Below, one piece after another: positions 1-12,507 of a stretch of DNA of 64,000 nt; position 1 is the stretch's first letter, and the number at the start of each line of letters is the position of its first letter. The DNA is from Pyrus communis (Eukaryota > Streptophyta > Magnoliopsida > Rosales > Rosaceae), in NCBI RefSeq assembly GCF_963583255.1, contig NC_084816.1:8010600-8074599 (forward strand), given 5' to 3'. The position numbers were made by a program, and so were the translations under genes. The notes beneath the pieces were generated by a model. It was not told where the DNA came from and did not search any database. It saw only the letters and a list, made by a program, of their open reading frames with translations.

Positions 1-553
1 GCGTGTGACGAATTTTCAAGCCAAACACGTGGACAACACGAGTAAGTTGACGTAGAGCATGTGGGCTTTCTACTATGTTGGTGGTTTGGGTCTTGATTGG
101 CTGGTTATGGATGTTGAGTGATGCTTCAAGTGATGTGTTTTTTGGTTTTTGCCTCAATATCTTGGGGTGTCTGGTAGCAAACCTCATTATGACTAGAGTT
201 ACTTGAGGTGTAGTAACTTTCATTTTGGGGCTGTTGGATATGGAGATGTTTCACATTCCCGAGCCCTTCTTGAGTTCTCTCATTGGCTATAGGTTGATGC
301 TTTGGGATGCTTTAGACGTCGGTTTATTGCATGCGGCTGCCACCCCCAGTAATTGGCTAAGTTTTGGTATTATGACCTATGGTCCTATGGAGTAGGTTTT
401 GCAATTTTCTTTTTATTGTTTTTCTTTATTTTGTTGGTGTGCTTTGATGGTTGGTTTCCTCCTAAACGTCCCTGTATATTCCGGACTAGATGGTGCCTCT
501 ATTTCCCATCAAATTACTTGCCTTCATTTCCCTCACTTACTGGTTCATTTAGA

Positions 554-1690
554 ATGTCTAACCCTCAACTGGCTGCCTTTTCCTCTAGCACTCCGCCCAG
601 GCTTAGAATCTGCTTTGAGAGCTATATACCTAATTGGGAGAATCATTTTCCTGTTCCTCAGCCTAAACAAGAACCAGTTGTTGTTGAAAGGGCTATGAGT
701 ACTTTTACCATGGAGTGTGGTGTGACTCGTGTTAACACCCATTTATGCTCGTCCATCAATGTGGAGCATATGTTGTCTAGGGTTCTCATGGGGAAGATAT
801 TCGGTTAGACCCTTGACGCTCGTTTGATCAAGTGGAAGTTGGGGCTGCTTTGGAAAAATAAGGTGAAGAACACTTTTTATTTAGACTATTTCAGAAGGAA
901 GTGGGAATTCTTGGATGAGGATGACTTGAAATTCGTTATGAGGAATCGACCACGGTATGTTCGTGGATAAATTTTCCACTTGGAACGGTGGACAACGAAC
1001 TTTAAGGACACCGACGTCATTACCAAGCTGGTGATCTGGGTTCGTCTACCTCGAGTCCCTGTGCAATACAAAAAGGAGAAGATTATCAAGGATATCACAT
1101 AGCTGTTAGGTCATCATAATAGATGAGGTAATTTTGCGGTTGAACGACATGTTTGTAAAAGTCCTTTAGAAGTCGACTTACGTTTCCCTTTAAAGCGAGT
1201 CTTCATTGTCAACCATGAGGATGACTATCCAATCCTTATTAGTTATGAAAATATTTTTGAAGTCTGTTTTTATTGCGGGAGAAGAAGGCTTGAGGGGCAT
1301 ATGCAAATGATGGATGTTTCATGATTGACAAGGTTTTTGATGATGAATCGTCTGTATATCCGAAGGATGTGGTTATTGATAATGATGTTAAGGCGAGTTT
1401 AGAAAAGGATGTGATGCGTTGCTTTCTAAATCCCACAATTGTTGAGCAGAAGTACACGGAAGTTGAGGAATCTGGCAGCATGTTGAGGATACAAGGCCTG
1501 ATGAAGAGGGCTGGACTATGGTTATTCCAAGATAGAGGAGGAAAATGGATAAGAGGAAAATGGGTGACAGTTCCAGGGATGACAGGTCGTATAGAGAAGT
1601 GGTTGCTAGGCCTAAGCCAAAGTGGGTAGCAAAGGCTGATATCATGCAAGACTGGAGAAGAGTTGGAAAATCAAAGGAGAGGGAGCATCA
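554..1690 (+). pseudogene. LINE ORF1 remnant (DUF4283-like RNA-binding/gag-like protein)
   Basis: An ATG at 554 opens a frame starting MSNPQLAAF. Frame pieces downstream match the usual plant L1 ORF1 layout: a DUF4283-like block at about 770-1120, including a VIWVRLPRVPVQY motif, then a zinc-knuckle remnant near 1255-1290 reading as a Cys-x2-Cys pair followed by His. In-frame stops at about 806, 968 and 1100 break the frame. ORF1 proteins of this family bind the LINE RNA. The exact start is uncertain because the region is decayed. Confidence 0.55.
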
Positions 1691-2089
1691 AGTAAGTGGG
1701 AATAAAGAGTTTTTTTTTAGGCAATGCAAATAATATTTCTCAAACTACCACGAAATTTATAATTGATTGGAATTTGTCTGATTTACAAATGTTTGATGAT
1801 TTGGTTGAGTTATTGTTTCCGTTTGAGTCTTACCATAATGATGACTTTAGGCTAGGCAAGGTAAATTTCTTTGATGTAATGTGTGTTTTGATAAAAAAAA
1901 AAAAAAAAAAATCAGGATGTGATGATGTCAAACGTTGGAAGTGGTGAGTCCGAAGCTAAGGAGAGCTCGCGAAGCTTTGTTGCGGCCATGCTTGCGACTG
2001 AGGCAACTTCCATGAGTGCTTGGCCAACTGTTGGATTGATGAGTCCAAGAAAACAAGTCCGCGAGGAGGAAGATGCTGAAGTTGGTTCG

Positions 2090-2800
2090 TCTGCTTATCT
2101 TGAAGAACGATATCATTTAGAATTGTAGGGGTTGGGGAAGGCATGAGTTTACTAGTTATTTTAGTTTTCTTAATAGTTTGGTTAAGCTTGATGTCTTTTG
2201 TGTTGTAGAAACTAAGTCTGTTGTGGACAAGGCCCCCGTTAGTTGCTTTAGAAGGTTTTTTGATCAATCTTTTGGTTTTAACCTTGACGGGAGATCGGGA
2301 GGCATTTTTATTTGCTAGAATGCTAATGTTCTTAATCTGAATGTGATCGTTGCTTCTCCTTGGTATATTCATGCTTTAGTTAAAGATGTGCATGCAAATT
2401 TTGAGTACTACGATATTGCTGTCTATGTCTATCCTCAAAAGTCTTTCCAAGATAGTTTGTGGGAGGAATTCTCATCCCTAAACCCCGGCTATAAGCCCTG
2501 GATGTTGCTAGGAGACTTTAACAATATTACTTGCATTAAGGAAAAATGGGGAGGGATTCAAAGTGTTAATGCTAATTTGAATAAATTTGTGGATTTTCTG
2601 AACAATGAGGGGCTAATTTCATTACAAGCTTCGGGAGTTCCTTTCACTTAGACTAATAAACACAAGGATGACTCGCTTATTTTTGAGATATTAGATAGGG
2701 TTGTTGCCAATTCTTATTGGTTCGAATTGTCTCTCCAGTTAAACGTAGGAGGAAGTGTTTCAAATTTGAGGCCAAGTGGAACCTTCACCCTAAGTTTAAA
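2090..2800 (+). pseudogene. LINE ORF2 endonuclease domain remnant
   Basis: The frame around 2100-2650 carries the N-terminal AP-endonuclease signature of plant LINE ORF2. It has an NCRGWG motif near 2125, VETKS near 2210 and LLGDFNNI near 2510, and the last is the conserved GDFN catalytic-region motif. This domain nicks target DNA for target-primed reverse transcription. The frame is interrupted by stops, for example near 2318 and 2649. Confidence 0.7.
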
Positions 2801-3266
2801 CAGTTTGTTAAGGGGGCTTGGAAATGTAGTGAGGAGCTTTCCTCTCTTGATCATTTCAGGGGTTGTTTAGGTACTTTCGCTTTTCTTGTTAAACATTGGA
2901 ATTGCACGGTGTTTGGTCTGGTCAGGGAGAAAAAAGATAAAATTTTAATGGAGCTGGACAGTATCCAGAAGGAACTTATGTCTTCTAACTATAATGTTAA
3001 CTCTTCAAACAATTTTAGTGAGAAAGTTCACCTAGAGGTTCAAATTAATGAAAGGCTAAACTCAAGTCCTTAAGGATGAGGAAGTGACGTGGACGCAAAA
3101 AGCAAAGTTTAATTAGTTAAAGCATGGTGATAAAAATACAAGATTTTTCCAATTGTGTGCGACTATCAGGAGAAAGCGAAATGAAATTAATAAAATCAGA
3201 GATGGCAATGGTATCTGGTGGTATAGGGGAAAGGGCTTGGAACAAGTTTTTGTGTAGGAATTCAAA

Positions 3267-4700
3267 ATGGAATTCATCAATCGATCCAATCCCCCAACTG
3301 CTGAGCACTCGAGCTTAATCTCTCAGGTAATAAAACCATGCATTTCACATGATCAGAATATCAAGTTAATTGAGGTCCCTTCAAATGATGAGATTTGGAA
3401 TGCTGTTAAAAGCATTGGAGCTCTTAAAGCCCCAGGGCTGGATGGTATCCATGCGAGTTTCTTTTAGAAATGCTGGGATGAGGTAGGGCTATTAGTGTGC
3501 AATATGGTGCCCAATATGGTTAAATATATATTTTTTTTGTAAATAACACAAGCCTAAAGTTAATCAACCATACAAATATTGCCCTAATCCCAAAAGTGGA
3601 GAATCTGAAAACAATCAATAATTATTGCCTAATTAGCCTCTGTAATGTTAGCTACAAGATTATAATGAAAGTTATGATCACCAAGTTAAAGCCCCTTTTG
3701 CAGGAGTGTATTTCGCCCAACCAAGGTGCCTTTGCTCCAGGTAGGTCAATACAAGATAATATTCTTATTGCTCATGAATTGTTCTCTAATTTTAATAGGA
3801 AGAAAGACAGAACCAGGGAGCTAGTTATCAAGCTAGACTTGGAGAAAACGTATGATGTCTTAAACTGGGACTATATTAAATGTGTGTTGGAAGGGTTTGG
3901 TTTTTGTATTAAGTGGATAAATCTAGTTACGGAATGTATATCTTCAACTTCATTTTCCATTAACATTAATGGTAAGTCTCATGGCTATTTCTGTGCAAGT
4001 AGAGGTATCAAGCAAGGGGACCCATTATCCCCCTATGTTTTCATTCTTTGCATGGAACCCTTGATTAGGAAGTTGAATGAGTTAGCGTATACCCAAAATC
4101 CCATATTGGCCTACTCACTTCCCCTTTTTGGCTACAAAGTTTCTAATCTTGTTTTTGCAGATGACTGCCTCATCTTTGGCAAGACATCTATAAGGGGTGC
4201 CAGAAAGGTCTTAGAAGTTCTTAACTGTTTTGCAAATGCTTCTGGTCAACAAATAAACTTCAACAAATCTTCTTTATACTTTTCTTCTAATACAACTAAC
4301 TAGATTCGAAGTGAAATTGTCAACATTCTTCATATTCAGCACAAGATGACCATTGGGAAATATCTTGGTATACACAACATTGTATTTTGGAAGGACCCTC
4401 TAAATGGGAATGAGCTAATCAGGAGATTTAAATAGAAGTTAGCCGGTTGGAAGGCTCACACTCTTTCAAAGGCGGGAATACTTACTTTTGTTCAATCAAA
4501 CCTTTCAGGTATGCTTAATCATATCATGTCTTGTTTTAAATACCCTTATAAACTAACAAGCCAATTAAATAGGAAGTGTAGACAATTCTTCTGGGGCAAG
4601 AGTCATAAGTGTAACCCTGTGAGTTGGAAGGAAATTTGTAGACCATAGAGTGCATGTGGTTTAGGTATCAGGAACCTAGACCATTTCAATAAGGCTTGTC
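3267..4700 (+). pseudogene. LINE reverse transcriptase remnant
   Basis: A KAPGLDGIHASFF motif near 3430 marks the start of the RT fingers. A 235-codon open stretch (3596-4303) then shows KLDLEKTYD, GIKQGDPLSP and FADDCLIF, so the FADD catalytic aspartates are kept. The thumb region continues in frame beyond a stop near 4303. The protein belongs to the plant L1 RVT_1 family. Further stops near 3467, 4435 and 4648 make it a pseudogene. Confidence 0.85.
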
Positions 4701-4945
4701 TTGCTAAACTAGGTTGGAAAGTGCTTTTCTTAAGCATAATTGGTGGGCTAACATAGCCAGGAAAAAATACCTTAGACATGAGGGTTTTTTAGAGACCAAA
4801 ACTAAATAAAACCACTTGCTTGCTTGGAAAGCAATCCTAGGGTCAAGAGACATTATCAGTAGGGGTATGAAGTGGGTGGTAGGTGATGGCAATGACATCT
4901 TGTTCTAGACTCACAACTGGGTTTTTCCTCACCCTCTCTTTCATC

Positions 4946-7266
4946 TAGGTCTGGCAATTTCTGACACGACCCGATAACCCGACACGACACGACACGAAAT
5001 TAACAGGTGTTTGGATCGACACGATAACGAATCGGGTCGTTATCGAGTAACCCGATAAGCACCTGTTAAGATAACGGGTTGGTTCGGGTATACACGTGGG
5101 TAACACGATACACGATAAGCAGAATATTATTTTTATAATTTTATAACCCTAAAAAAATACTGTAATAATTATATACATTAATTTTACAATTTTATACCCC
5201 TAAAAATTATAATAAATATATATATATATTAAATTAACTATAAAATTTATAATAATTATAATAATTATATATACTATAATAATTATACCCCCCAAAATAT
5301 TAAGTCTATCTATAATAATTATATATATATATATATATTAAATTTTATAAAAACTATAATAATTATTAATTAATAATTTAATATGCATGAATATGATGCA
5401 TTGCATTGCATCCATTGAAATTTGATGTGATTTGTTTCCATTCAAATTTCAATAATGAATTTATTGCCGTTGCCAACTTGCCGTCCTTTTTGAAAAAAAA
5501 AATGGAGGGAAAATGAAAATGTTAAGAAAAGTTGAAAATGAAACAAAAAAGTGAGGGAATTAGGGAAAGATGTTGGAGGGAAAAGTGAAAATGATAAGAA
5601 AAAGTTGAAAAGGAAACAAAAAAGAGAGGGAAAAATGAAAATTAATAGAAGTGGTGAAAAATTTTTTTTTTTTTTTTTTAAAGTTATTAACTTTTTATCA
5701 CACACATGACTGTCATGACATATCTCACTATTTTTATAATGACACACGTGACACGTGATGTATGTACTATTCCGTGTACCAGTCAATTATAATTTATATG
5801 TACAAAATAAATAGATTTAAATCTACTTAATAAATATATACACACACACACACACACACACAGAGAACTTGATTGATGGCATACGAATTCTCCAAAACTA
5901 ATTTCAACGATCCCAACCGTCAAACTTGTTTCTATATGCTTTGAGATCACATCAACAAAAAATCATAAAAAATAAACATTCAGAGATCAAGTAACGGGAC
6001 AAAGCTTTTCAACGGTTATAAACGAAAAATCACGATTTAACGGTTATTTTAACTCCGATTTTGATGATTTTTTATAACTACACTCCTTGACCCTATATGA
6101 ATACAATGAATGAATTCGATCTTCAATTTAAAATATTTACACAAGTGGATACCACAAAATCTTATGTTATACTTAATAAAAGTATAAATAAACTCTAAGT
6201 GTTAGTCAATCTATCATTTTACGAATTCTCCAAAACTAATTTCAACGATCCAAACCGTCAAAATTGTTTGTATATGCTTGGAGATCACATCAGCAAAAAA
6301 TCACAAAAAAAAACATTCAGAGATCAAGTAACGGGACAAAGCTTTTCAACGGTTATAAACGAAAAATCACGATTTAACGGTTATTTTAACTCCGATTTTG
6401 ATGATTTTTTATAACTACACTCCTTGACCCTATATGAATACAATGAATGAATTCGATCTTCAATTTAAAATATTTACACAAGTGGATACTCCTTGACCCT
6501 ATATGAATACAAAGAATGAATTTGATCTTCAATTTAAAATATTTACACTAGTGGATGTGGATATCACAAAATCTTATGTTATAATTTATATACTTAATAA
6601 AAGTATGAATCAACTATTTGGAAAAGGAGGTAATATATTTTTATATGGTATAGTATTATTATTTTATTCTTTTCATAATTATTTTGTTTAACTTTTCATA
6701 ATTGAATGATTTTTAATGTTTGCTTTTTCTATACTTAGTTTATGCGGAAGAGAGTTCTGACGTGGAAAATCTTACTGAAAACATCTTCAACATAACTCTT
6801 GAAGGCAATAGATCAAGCTAAAGTTCCAATACAATTTCATGATGATCGATGTAAATTGAAGGTTTTGTAAATGGAGGTGTAAACTTTTGAGAAAGACTTA
6901 CAATCTTAAAAACAAAAACTCTTTATCCTTGCACATTTAATATTTGTAATAGATTAGTAGTGTATGTATTATTTTTTTTATTAGGCTTTTATTTTCGAGT
7001 GTAGATATAGTACTTGAACGAGAAATGTTTTAATGTTTTGAAGTAATATTTATGTGGCAATGTGTGGTATGTGCAAATTTTAAAAAAATATATTTTTTTC
7101 TTAACGGGTCATAACAGGTCGGGTCACTTTACCCGTTGGGTAAAGTGACACGACCTGTTAAGGACCCGTTAAGATAACGGGTGTGACACGACACGACCTG
7201 TTAAGATAACAGATGTTACACGAAAACGACACGAACACGATAGACACGACCCTTTTGCCAGGCCTA
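4946..7266. mobile_element. Non-autonomous hAT-type DNA transposon with 8-bp TSD
   Basis: The element begins TAGGTCTGGCAA and ends TTGCCAGGCCTA, which are short terminal inverted repeats of hAT style. It is flanked by a perfect 8-bp duplication CTTTCATC (4938-4945 and 7267-7274). Subterminal zones are full of short motifs such as ACACGAC and ACCCGTT, in opposite orientations at the two ends, as expected for transposase-binding repeats. The interior is very AT-rich and holds a 338-bp tandem duplication. No transposase frame is visible, so it would depend on an enzyme supplied elsewhere. It interrupts the LINE between the RT and zf-RVT parts. Confidence 0.88.
5883..6560. repeat. 338-bp tandem duplication plus a 70-bp partial third copy inside the hAT element
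   Basis: The sequence starting ACGAATTCTCCAAAAC at 5883 recurs at 6221 with few changes, an offset of 338 bases. A segment starting ACTCCTTGACCC, seen near 6082 and 6419, occurs a third time near 6488. These are duplications inside the transposon. No coding potential is seen. Confidence 0.85.
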
Positions 7267-7498
7267 CTTTCATCTCATCCCAAAAAATCAAAGACATCAA
7301 ATTCAATGGGGGACCAAGGTTGCTGATTTTATTGTGGATGGGCAGTGGGACAAGGCCAGTTTAATTCAAGTAATAAACACTTTTACATCAAATAAAATTT
7401 GTAGTACTCCTATTCCTATTTATTCCTCCAAGGATGCGGTTGTCTGGGGGCCTAGTAATAATAGTAAGTTCTCGGTTAAATCTACTACTTGGCTTTAA

Positions 7499-7865
7499 AT
7501 GGAGGATCTTGGCCATTCCTTGACTCAAAACCTTATAAATAGAATGTGGAAGCAAGTCTTGCCTCCCAAATTAAAGTTATTTTCCTGGAGTCTCATCAAA
7601 GGTAAGCTTCAAACTAGAAAGAAACTTAGCAAGTTCATTCCTAACATAAATACTCAATGCCCCATGTGCAACAACCACGAGGAAGAGATCGATCATCTGT
7701 TTCTCCACTGCCATTATGCTAAGCAGGTTTGGAGTTGTGCTACTGATATGTCCTTATCAGATTTTGATAGCAACCTCATGATAAGTGAGTGGCTTGCAAA
7801 CCTCTCTCACAATAATTCGAATGTTGTAAGCAATTTAAACAAAGCTGTTTCTATTTGCTGACAAA
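7499..7865 (+). pseudogene. LINE zf-RVT zinc-binding region
   Basis: The frame 7499-7861 reads a plant zf-RVT domain: WKQVLPPKLKLFSW, then CPMCNN, then HLFLHCHYAKQVW, giving the Cys-x2-Cys ... His ... Cys pattern at the C-terminus of L1 ORF2. It directly continues the LINE after the hAT insertion. It is cut by a stop at 7859-7861. Confidence 0.8.
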
Positions 7866-8011
7866 TTTGGAATGATACAAATGGAAGCATTTTTAGGAAC
7901 GTGAATCCTGTTCATAACAGAGCGTTCCTCCGTGCTATGGCTATGGTTAATGACTATTTCAAGGAAAATGTGGAGAGTTAGAAAAATACACAGGTAAGAA
8001 GTGATGATAAC

Positions 8012-9562
8012 GTGATTAAATGGATTTACCCTTCGTACCCATATTTTAAAATAAATTTCGACTGCTCGGTATCAAACTTTATGGCGATGAGAGGTTTTAT
8101 TATCAGGAATTGGAGTAGTAAGCCTATTATCGCTGGTGCTATGAGTTTGGAGTCTTCCACCATCAATGTTGCTGAGGCCATGACGTTACATGAGGCCCTA
8201 ATATGGGCTAAGAGGAGAAACTTGATGTATGTGTGTGTGGAGGGTGACTTTAAGCTTAGTTAGGGCTGGAAAAAAAATCCTAGAAATCTCGAACCATACC
8301 GAAAAAATCCCGATCCCAAACAGAAAAAATTCCGAAAATTTTAGTACCAATCCCAAATCGATCCCTAACCATTCGGTACAAGAATCGGTCTCACACTTTT
8401 CTTTGTTCGGAAATCACAATTATATTTTTTTATTTCCAAATATAGAAAGTTTGAAGTGTAGAATGCGATTTTTGGAGTGCCAATTACAATTCCCATATAT
8501 ATATATATAATTTAATCAACCAAGCCGTTCCTCTAGCCAATGATATCTTTCTTCACCACCTTTTCTTTTTTTTATTATTTCGAAGGTTGGAGAAAGAGTT
8601 AGAAAGCTGACTAGAGTAGGGGTAGGGGGTAGGGGGCTGTGTATTGTCTGTCATCTTCATAGACTTCACTCACCATTACTTTCCCTATTTTTATTTCTTG
8701 ATAACCATTCGCACTCCCACAGAGGCACAGATAGCCACCCATTCTCTCCGTCCACCGACTCCCTCAAATGCAGAAGCAAGCCTAAGGCTTCCAAATGCTT
8801 TCTCAATCTTCAAAAATAGCCACACTTGCAACATGTTCTTCCTCAAAAACCATACCCATTGCAGCCTTCGTCTGAGGAACCCAATCGTTCTTCCAAGACA
8901 TCAAATCCATCGCTGCAAAGCAGAGTAGCCGTTTGTGGCAATTTCGTTCGGTAAGACATGGAAAAGCTCACACATCGACGAAGATCGGTACCCAATTCTA
9001 TTCGATGCACTTCGCAAAGCCCTCCGACTCCTGTAGGCAGCAAAGACGAGCCCAGGAATGAGAGGGATGGAGATGGGTTGGGGAGATCGACAAATTTGGG
9101 ATAAAGTGGTCGTGTGGGCTGGCAGGAAAGATGGGAGGTCGATGAATCCCAAACCATACCGAAATCCCGAAAAAATTTTGGGAATACCAAAATATCGGTT
9201 TGGTTTTGGTTTCTGAAACCTTGTCCCGAAAAAAATCGGTTTGGAATTTGGGATCTCATTTTCGGTTTGGGATCCCATATTGAACCAGCCCTAAGCTTAT
9301 CATTGATGCCGTTTGTGGAGTTTGTGAAACGTCGTGGAACTTGAGGTCTATCATTGAAGATATCAGGTGGTGTGCCTCATTTTTCCAGGATATCAAATGG
9401 GGGCATGTTTTCAAGAAGGCGAACTTTGTTGCATATGCTATGGCGTCTATTGGGTTGAAAATGGATAATCTTTGTATATAAGATGCTTGTCTTCCTGTCA
9501 AAGCCAACTTAGCCTTGTTATTTGATTACACTGAGCTTTTCTCCTCTTTGAAGTCTATATTT
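8012..9562 (+). pseudogene. LINE RNase H domain, split by a 1-kb insertion
   Basis: The first half (8012-8260) reads an RVT_3-type RNase H with FKINFDCSVSN and a VEGDFKL motif. The second half resumes at 9294 with IIDAVCGV and runs through SWNLRSIIEDIR and KKANFVAYAMA to about 9562. The two halves join cleanly once the element at 8261-9293 is removed. This shows that the insertion struck an already recognisable LINE. The domain degrades the RNA strand during retrotransposition. Confidence 0.8.
8261..9293. mobile_element. Non-autonomous hAT-like element, TIR TAGGGCTGG
   Basis: The element begins TAGGGCTGG and ends CCAGCCCTA. The flanks are AGCTTAGT (8253-8260) and AGCTTATC (9294-9301), an 8-bp target duplication with two mismatches. 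Subterminal regions carry repeated ATACCGAAA and CGGTTTGG type motifs in inverse orientation. No transposase is seen. It sits inside the LINE RNase H domain. Confidence 0.75.
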
Positions 9563-10315
9563 TGATGCTAAAAGGTTCCTAATTGCTCTTTAGAGTTCCC
9601 TAGTTTCTAGGCTTCTCTAGGACAGAGGCAGCAGGAAGTTGCTTATGGTTGGGTCGATTGGCGAGGGTCGGGGGTTGGAGCAGGATAATTAAAATATTAT
9701 GGGCACATGTTTTCCAGTTGTACTGGATTTGAATAATGTATTGGGTTTTGTAGAGACGTTGTTTGCCTCACTAGCTATCTCTCCTTTTCATGAGCCATTA
9801 CTTTCCCGGTTTTCAGGTGGCTAGTCATGTGGTGGCCTTTTTTTTGGTAGATTTCACTTTGTATTTTGCCTTTGTTCTGTCATTTTGATTTTATGTGGAG
9901 TGCACCTGTTTGAAGGCTTTCAGTTGGTGGTTCAGGTTGGTTTTGCAGTGTGTGGAGAGGACTATGGAAGCCATGGCCGCTTGCTCTGCCGCATGGTTGA
10001 CGCTCACAGCACGGCAATGGATATATGCTACATGTTTGGTGGGTGGAAAATTCCCTTGATTTGCTTAGGGATACCTTGTAATTTGCTTTATATTGACATT
10101 TGAGGATAGGTCATTGTTTGTGCGGGACGCTCTTTACTTCGACCGGGTTGAAAGCTTCGGCAAGGTTTTACTTCGACCGGGTTGAAAGCTTCGGCAAGGT
10201 TTTATTGAGGCCTAGTATGCATGCTATCCTTAGTTTGTACTTATTCTGCGTTGTTTGAATTGAATATCTAATATCGTTTTTCTCTCCAAACAAAAAAAAA
10301 ATAAATAAATAAATT
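9563..10315 (+). other. LINE 3' untranslated region and A-rich tail
   Basis: This is non-coding sequence after the RNase H end, finishing in an A/AAAT-rich tail around 10285-10315. It includes a perfect 33-bp tandem duplication (unit TTTACTTCGACCGGGTTG and on) at about 10134-10200. Confidence 0.6.
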
Positions 10316-11469
10316 GGAAAAAGAAAAAGGCCTCGTGTGAGGGGTTTCTCTCTTAAATGAAGTTTTTTTATTGTTTTCTCATAAAAAAAAAAATAAAAGA
10401 TTTTTTTATTAAAATAAACTTAACTCAATCAATTTCCAATAAAGCTCCCTATTTTTTAATGCAGTAATCATTATTGTGGGGATTGTTATTACCTACTTCT
10501 TGGTTTTTTGTCACATTTTTTTCATTAGCAACATCATTATTACCCCAAAGACAACTTTCAAAATAGTTATTAGCTATGATAGTTGTTGCTTACTTTACTT
10601 CTAGTGCCTAATAGGAATAGAAGTATAAAATTATTTTAGGAAAGAAATCTTAAATTAAATAGAAAAAATATTTCAAATTAATTATAATCCTAATAACTTC
10701 AAAATTTTTATTCATGAACTCTTGACTAATTTACTATTGCATAAAGGAAACTACAATGTAGAGCGTGTATCCAGATTGATTTATTTCAAAATATCAAAAT
10801 ATTTGATAAAGTAGCTGCCAACAACAGTATAAGTAATAGCATCAATCAATAATTAAGTAATAATCTAATCATCAACAATCACATCATATGATTTACAAAA
10901 TTGGTCTTCTTAACATTACCTTTTTGCTTGAAAAGTCTACTAAATGGTTCTTCGTCTTGACGGTGGTGCGCCGCTTAGTGAAGAGAGTAGAAAATACATG
11001 GGGTTGTCGGGGTGAAGGTTTTCCATTGGTCGAGTCGGGTGGGGAATAAGATGAAGATGGGGGAGATCTGGGTTAGTTTTTGCCCTTACATTTTACAAAA
11101 GATGAAATTTCGATTTGACTATTATTGCTAACGAACTTCAACCTAAAGTATGAATTCAAAATTACTATATCACCACTTGAACTGCAAAAAATATTTGGCC
11201 TAAAAAGTTTAGGATCACCCCATGAACTACAAAAAATATTTGACCTTGAGTAATTACACTAACACGTATCGTAACCCCTTGAGTAAAAAAAATTCCCTAA
11301 GATTTTAATTTCCTTTCACGTATTGTAACCCCTTGAGTAAAAAAAAATATTCTTATGAATTTACTAATTTACCCTTATAATCAAAGAAAAGCTCTACTTT
11401 CTATTGAACAAGAAAATATTTATAAATACATGGAAAAAAGTATCAAATTAAAACTTATATGGTATCATA
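10316..11469. other. AT-rich intergenic sequence
   Basis: I see no gene here. It holds a short direct repeat with the core CGTAACCCCTTGAGTAAAA (with one difference) near 11268 and 11325. Short phrases around 11160-11260 look like decayed transposon ends. Confidence 0.5.
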
Positions 11470-12096
11470 TATGATGCATTTTTCTTTATTTTGTAAAACG
11501 TTGAAAATTTAAATCATTTAAGGCACCTTTTGAATGGGCAAGGGCTAGTAACTTAAGTGGTTTAGAGCGTTTATTTTGGCACCCTAAGTATGTGCTCAAA
11601 TCCCTCTCATTTTACTTGTAAAGAAAATTTAGAAGAATTCGAATGAAAATATTTAAATTTGGAAAACTATGCTAAATTTTCTAGAAAATCCAAAAAAAAA
11701 AAAAGATTCCGCGCATTTCAAGTAGCTAGAAATGGTATACGTGTAATTAATTATTGAAAAAAATACTTTATTTTTTATTTTTTTGAGTAATCCATAACTT
11801 TATTCCTTTCATTCTAATTAACTTATTCTAATCAAGATATGTTACTATAATATCTCAAACATAAGGGAATTTTGTTAAAATACAATAAACCTCATCAAGT
11901 GTAAGTAAAAATAATGTGTTCGTTTAAACACATTACCATAATGGGTTTACTAATGCACATCAAAATAAAGGTAAAGGTTGATTAACAAGACTACAAAAAC
12001 TTGCATTTGATAAAATAAAAGAAGAACAATACTAATTATAGAAGAACCAGAGAACAATGCTAATCAATTGTTCAATAGAAAAATATCGTGGTTTTA

Positions 12097-12507
12097 TTAA
12101 CTACGTAGATGGTCAATAGGGAAACAACGAGTGGACTCGCCGTCCACAAATGACCATAAGTCAATTGGAACGTCGACCTCAAGGTGATTCCTGGAAACAA
12201 AAGTTTTCCATTCACCATTAGAACCCAAGGCATATCTCCCACCTCCCATTTTAACCAACTTTATTAGGGAAGTATAACCTTCTAGTTCGACCTGCTTCAC
12301 TGCCAGTGTATCTATAACAATGGCGAGTTTTATCTTGTCATCCAGGGAGAGAATAAGACTCGGTAGTAGTGCTTCATGTATTATTAAACACCTTCTGCAT
12401 ATGTCTCGTTGAAACTTTAAATTAAGTCGTCCAACGAGATTTAGGTGGCTGCCGTTCATCTCTTGGATCTTTTTCTTGGTGTCTTCTGTCAAATCAAAAT
12501 TAGGCGT
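12097..12507 (-). pseudogene. Small B3-domain-like protein gene, left palindrome arm; start codon lost
   Basis: An open frame of about 136 codons runs from the ACG at 12507 to TAA at 12097. The equivalent codon in the other arm is ATG, so the original start has probably mutated; the first in-frame ATG left is at 12459. The C-terminal part reads GGGRYALGSNGEW, then FVSRNHLEVDVPIDLWSF. This resembles the end of plant B3 DNA-binding domains of the REM/DUF313 type, where W..FV..N.L..D.(V/I).LWSF is usual. The N-terminal part, with MNGSHLNLVGRLNLKF, fits a B3 opening less clearly. If it is B3-like it would be a nuclear DNA-binding protein, but the family call is tentative. The open frame is otherwise undamaged. 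Confidence 0.45.

Larger units (their letters stand above)
1..10291 (+). mobile_element. Degenerate L1-type LINE (non-LTR retrotransposon), 5' end outside the window
   Basis: A plant L1 element reads on the plus strand, with parts in the normal order: an ORF1 remnant (about 554-1690), AP endonuclease (about 2100-2800), reverse transcriptase (about 3270-4700), zf-RVT zinc-binding region (7499-7860) and RNase H (8012-8260, resuming at 9294-9560). A 3' untranslated part follows and ends in an A-rich tail near 10285-10315. Stop codons and frame changes break every domain, so it cannot be active. Two DNA transposons sit inside it, at 4946-7266 and 8261-9293. With these removed the LINE reads continuously, so it is older than both. 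No 5' target-site duplication can be assigned because the element may begin before base 1. Confidence 0.85.

Noticed and set aside
353..808. 151-codon open frame at the window start
   Set aside because: It begins with TTG, and its first half has no family resemblance. Only the part from the ATG at 554 fits a LINE ORF1.
5442..5786. Minus-strand 114-codon frame in the hAT element
   Set aside because: It is a Phe/Leu/Ser-rich artefact of A/G-rich low-complexity DNA and does not resemble a transposase.
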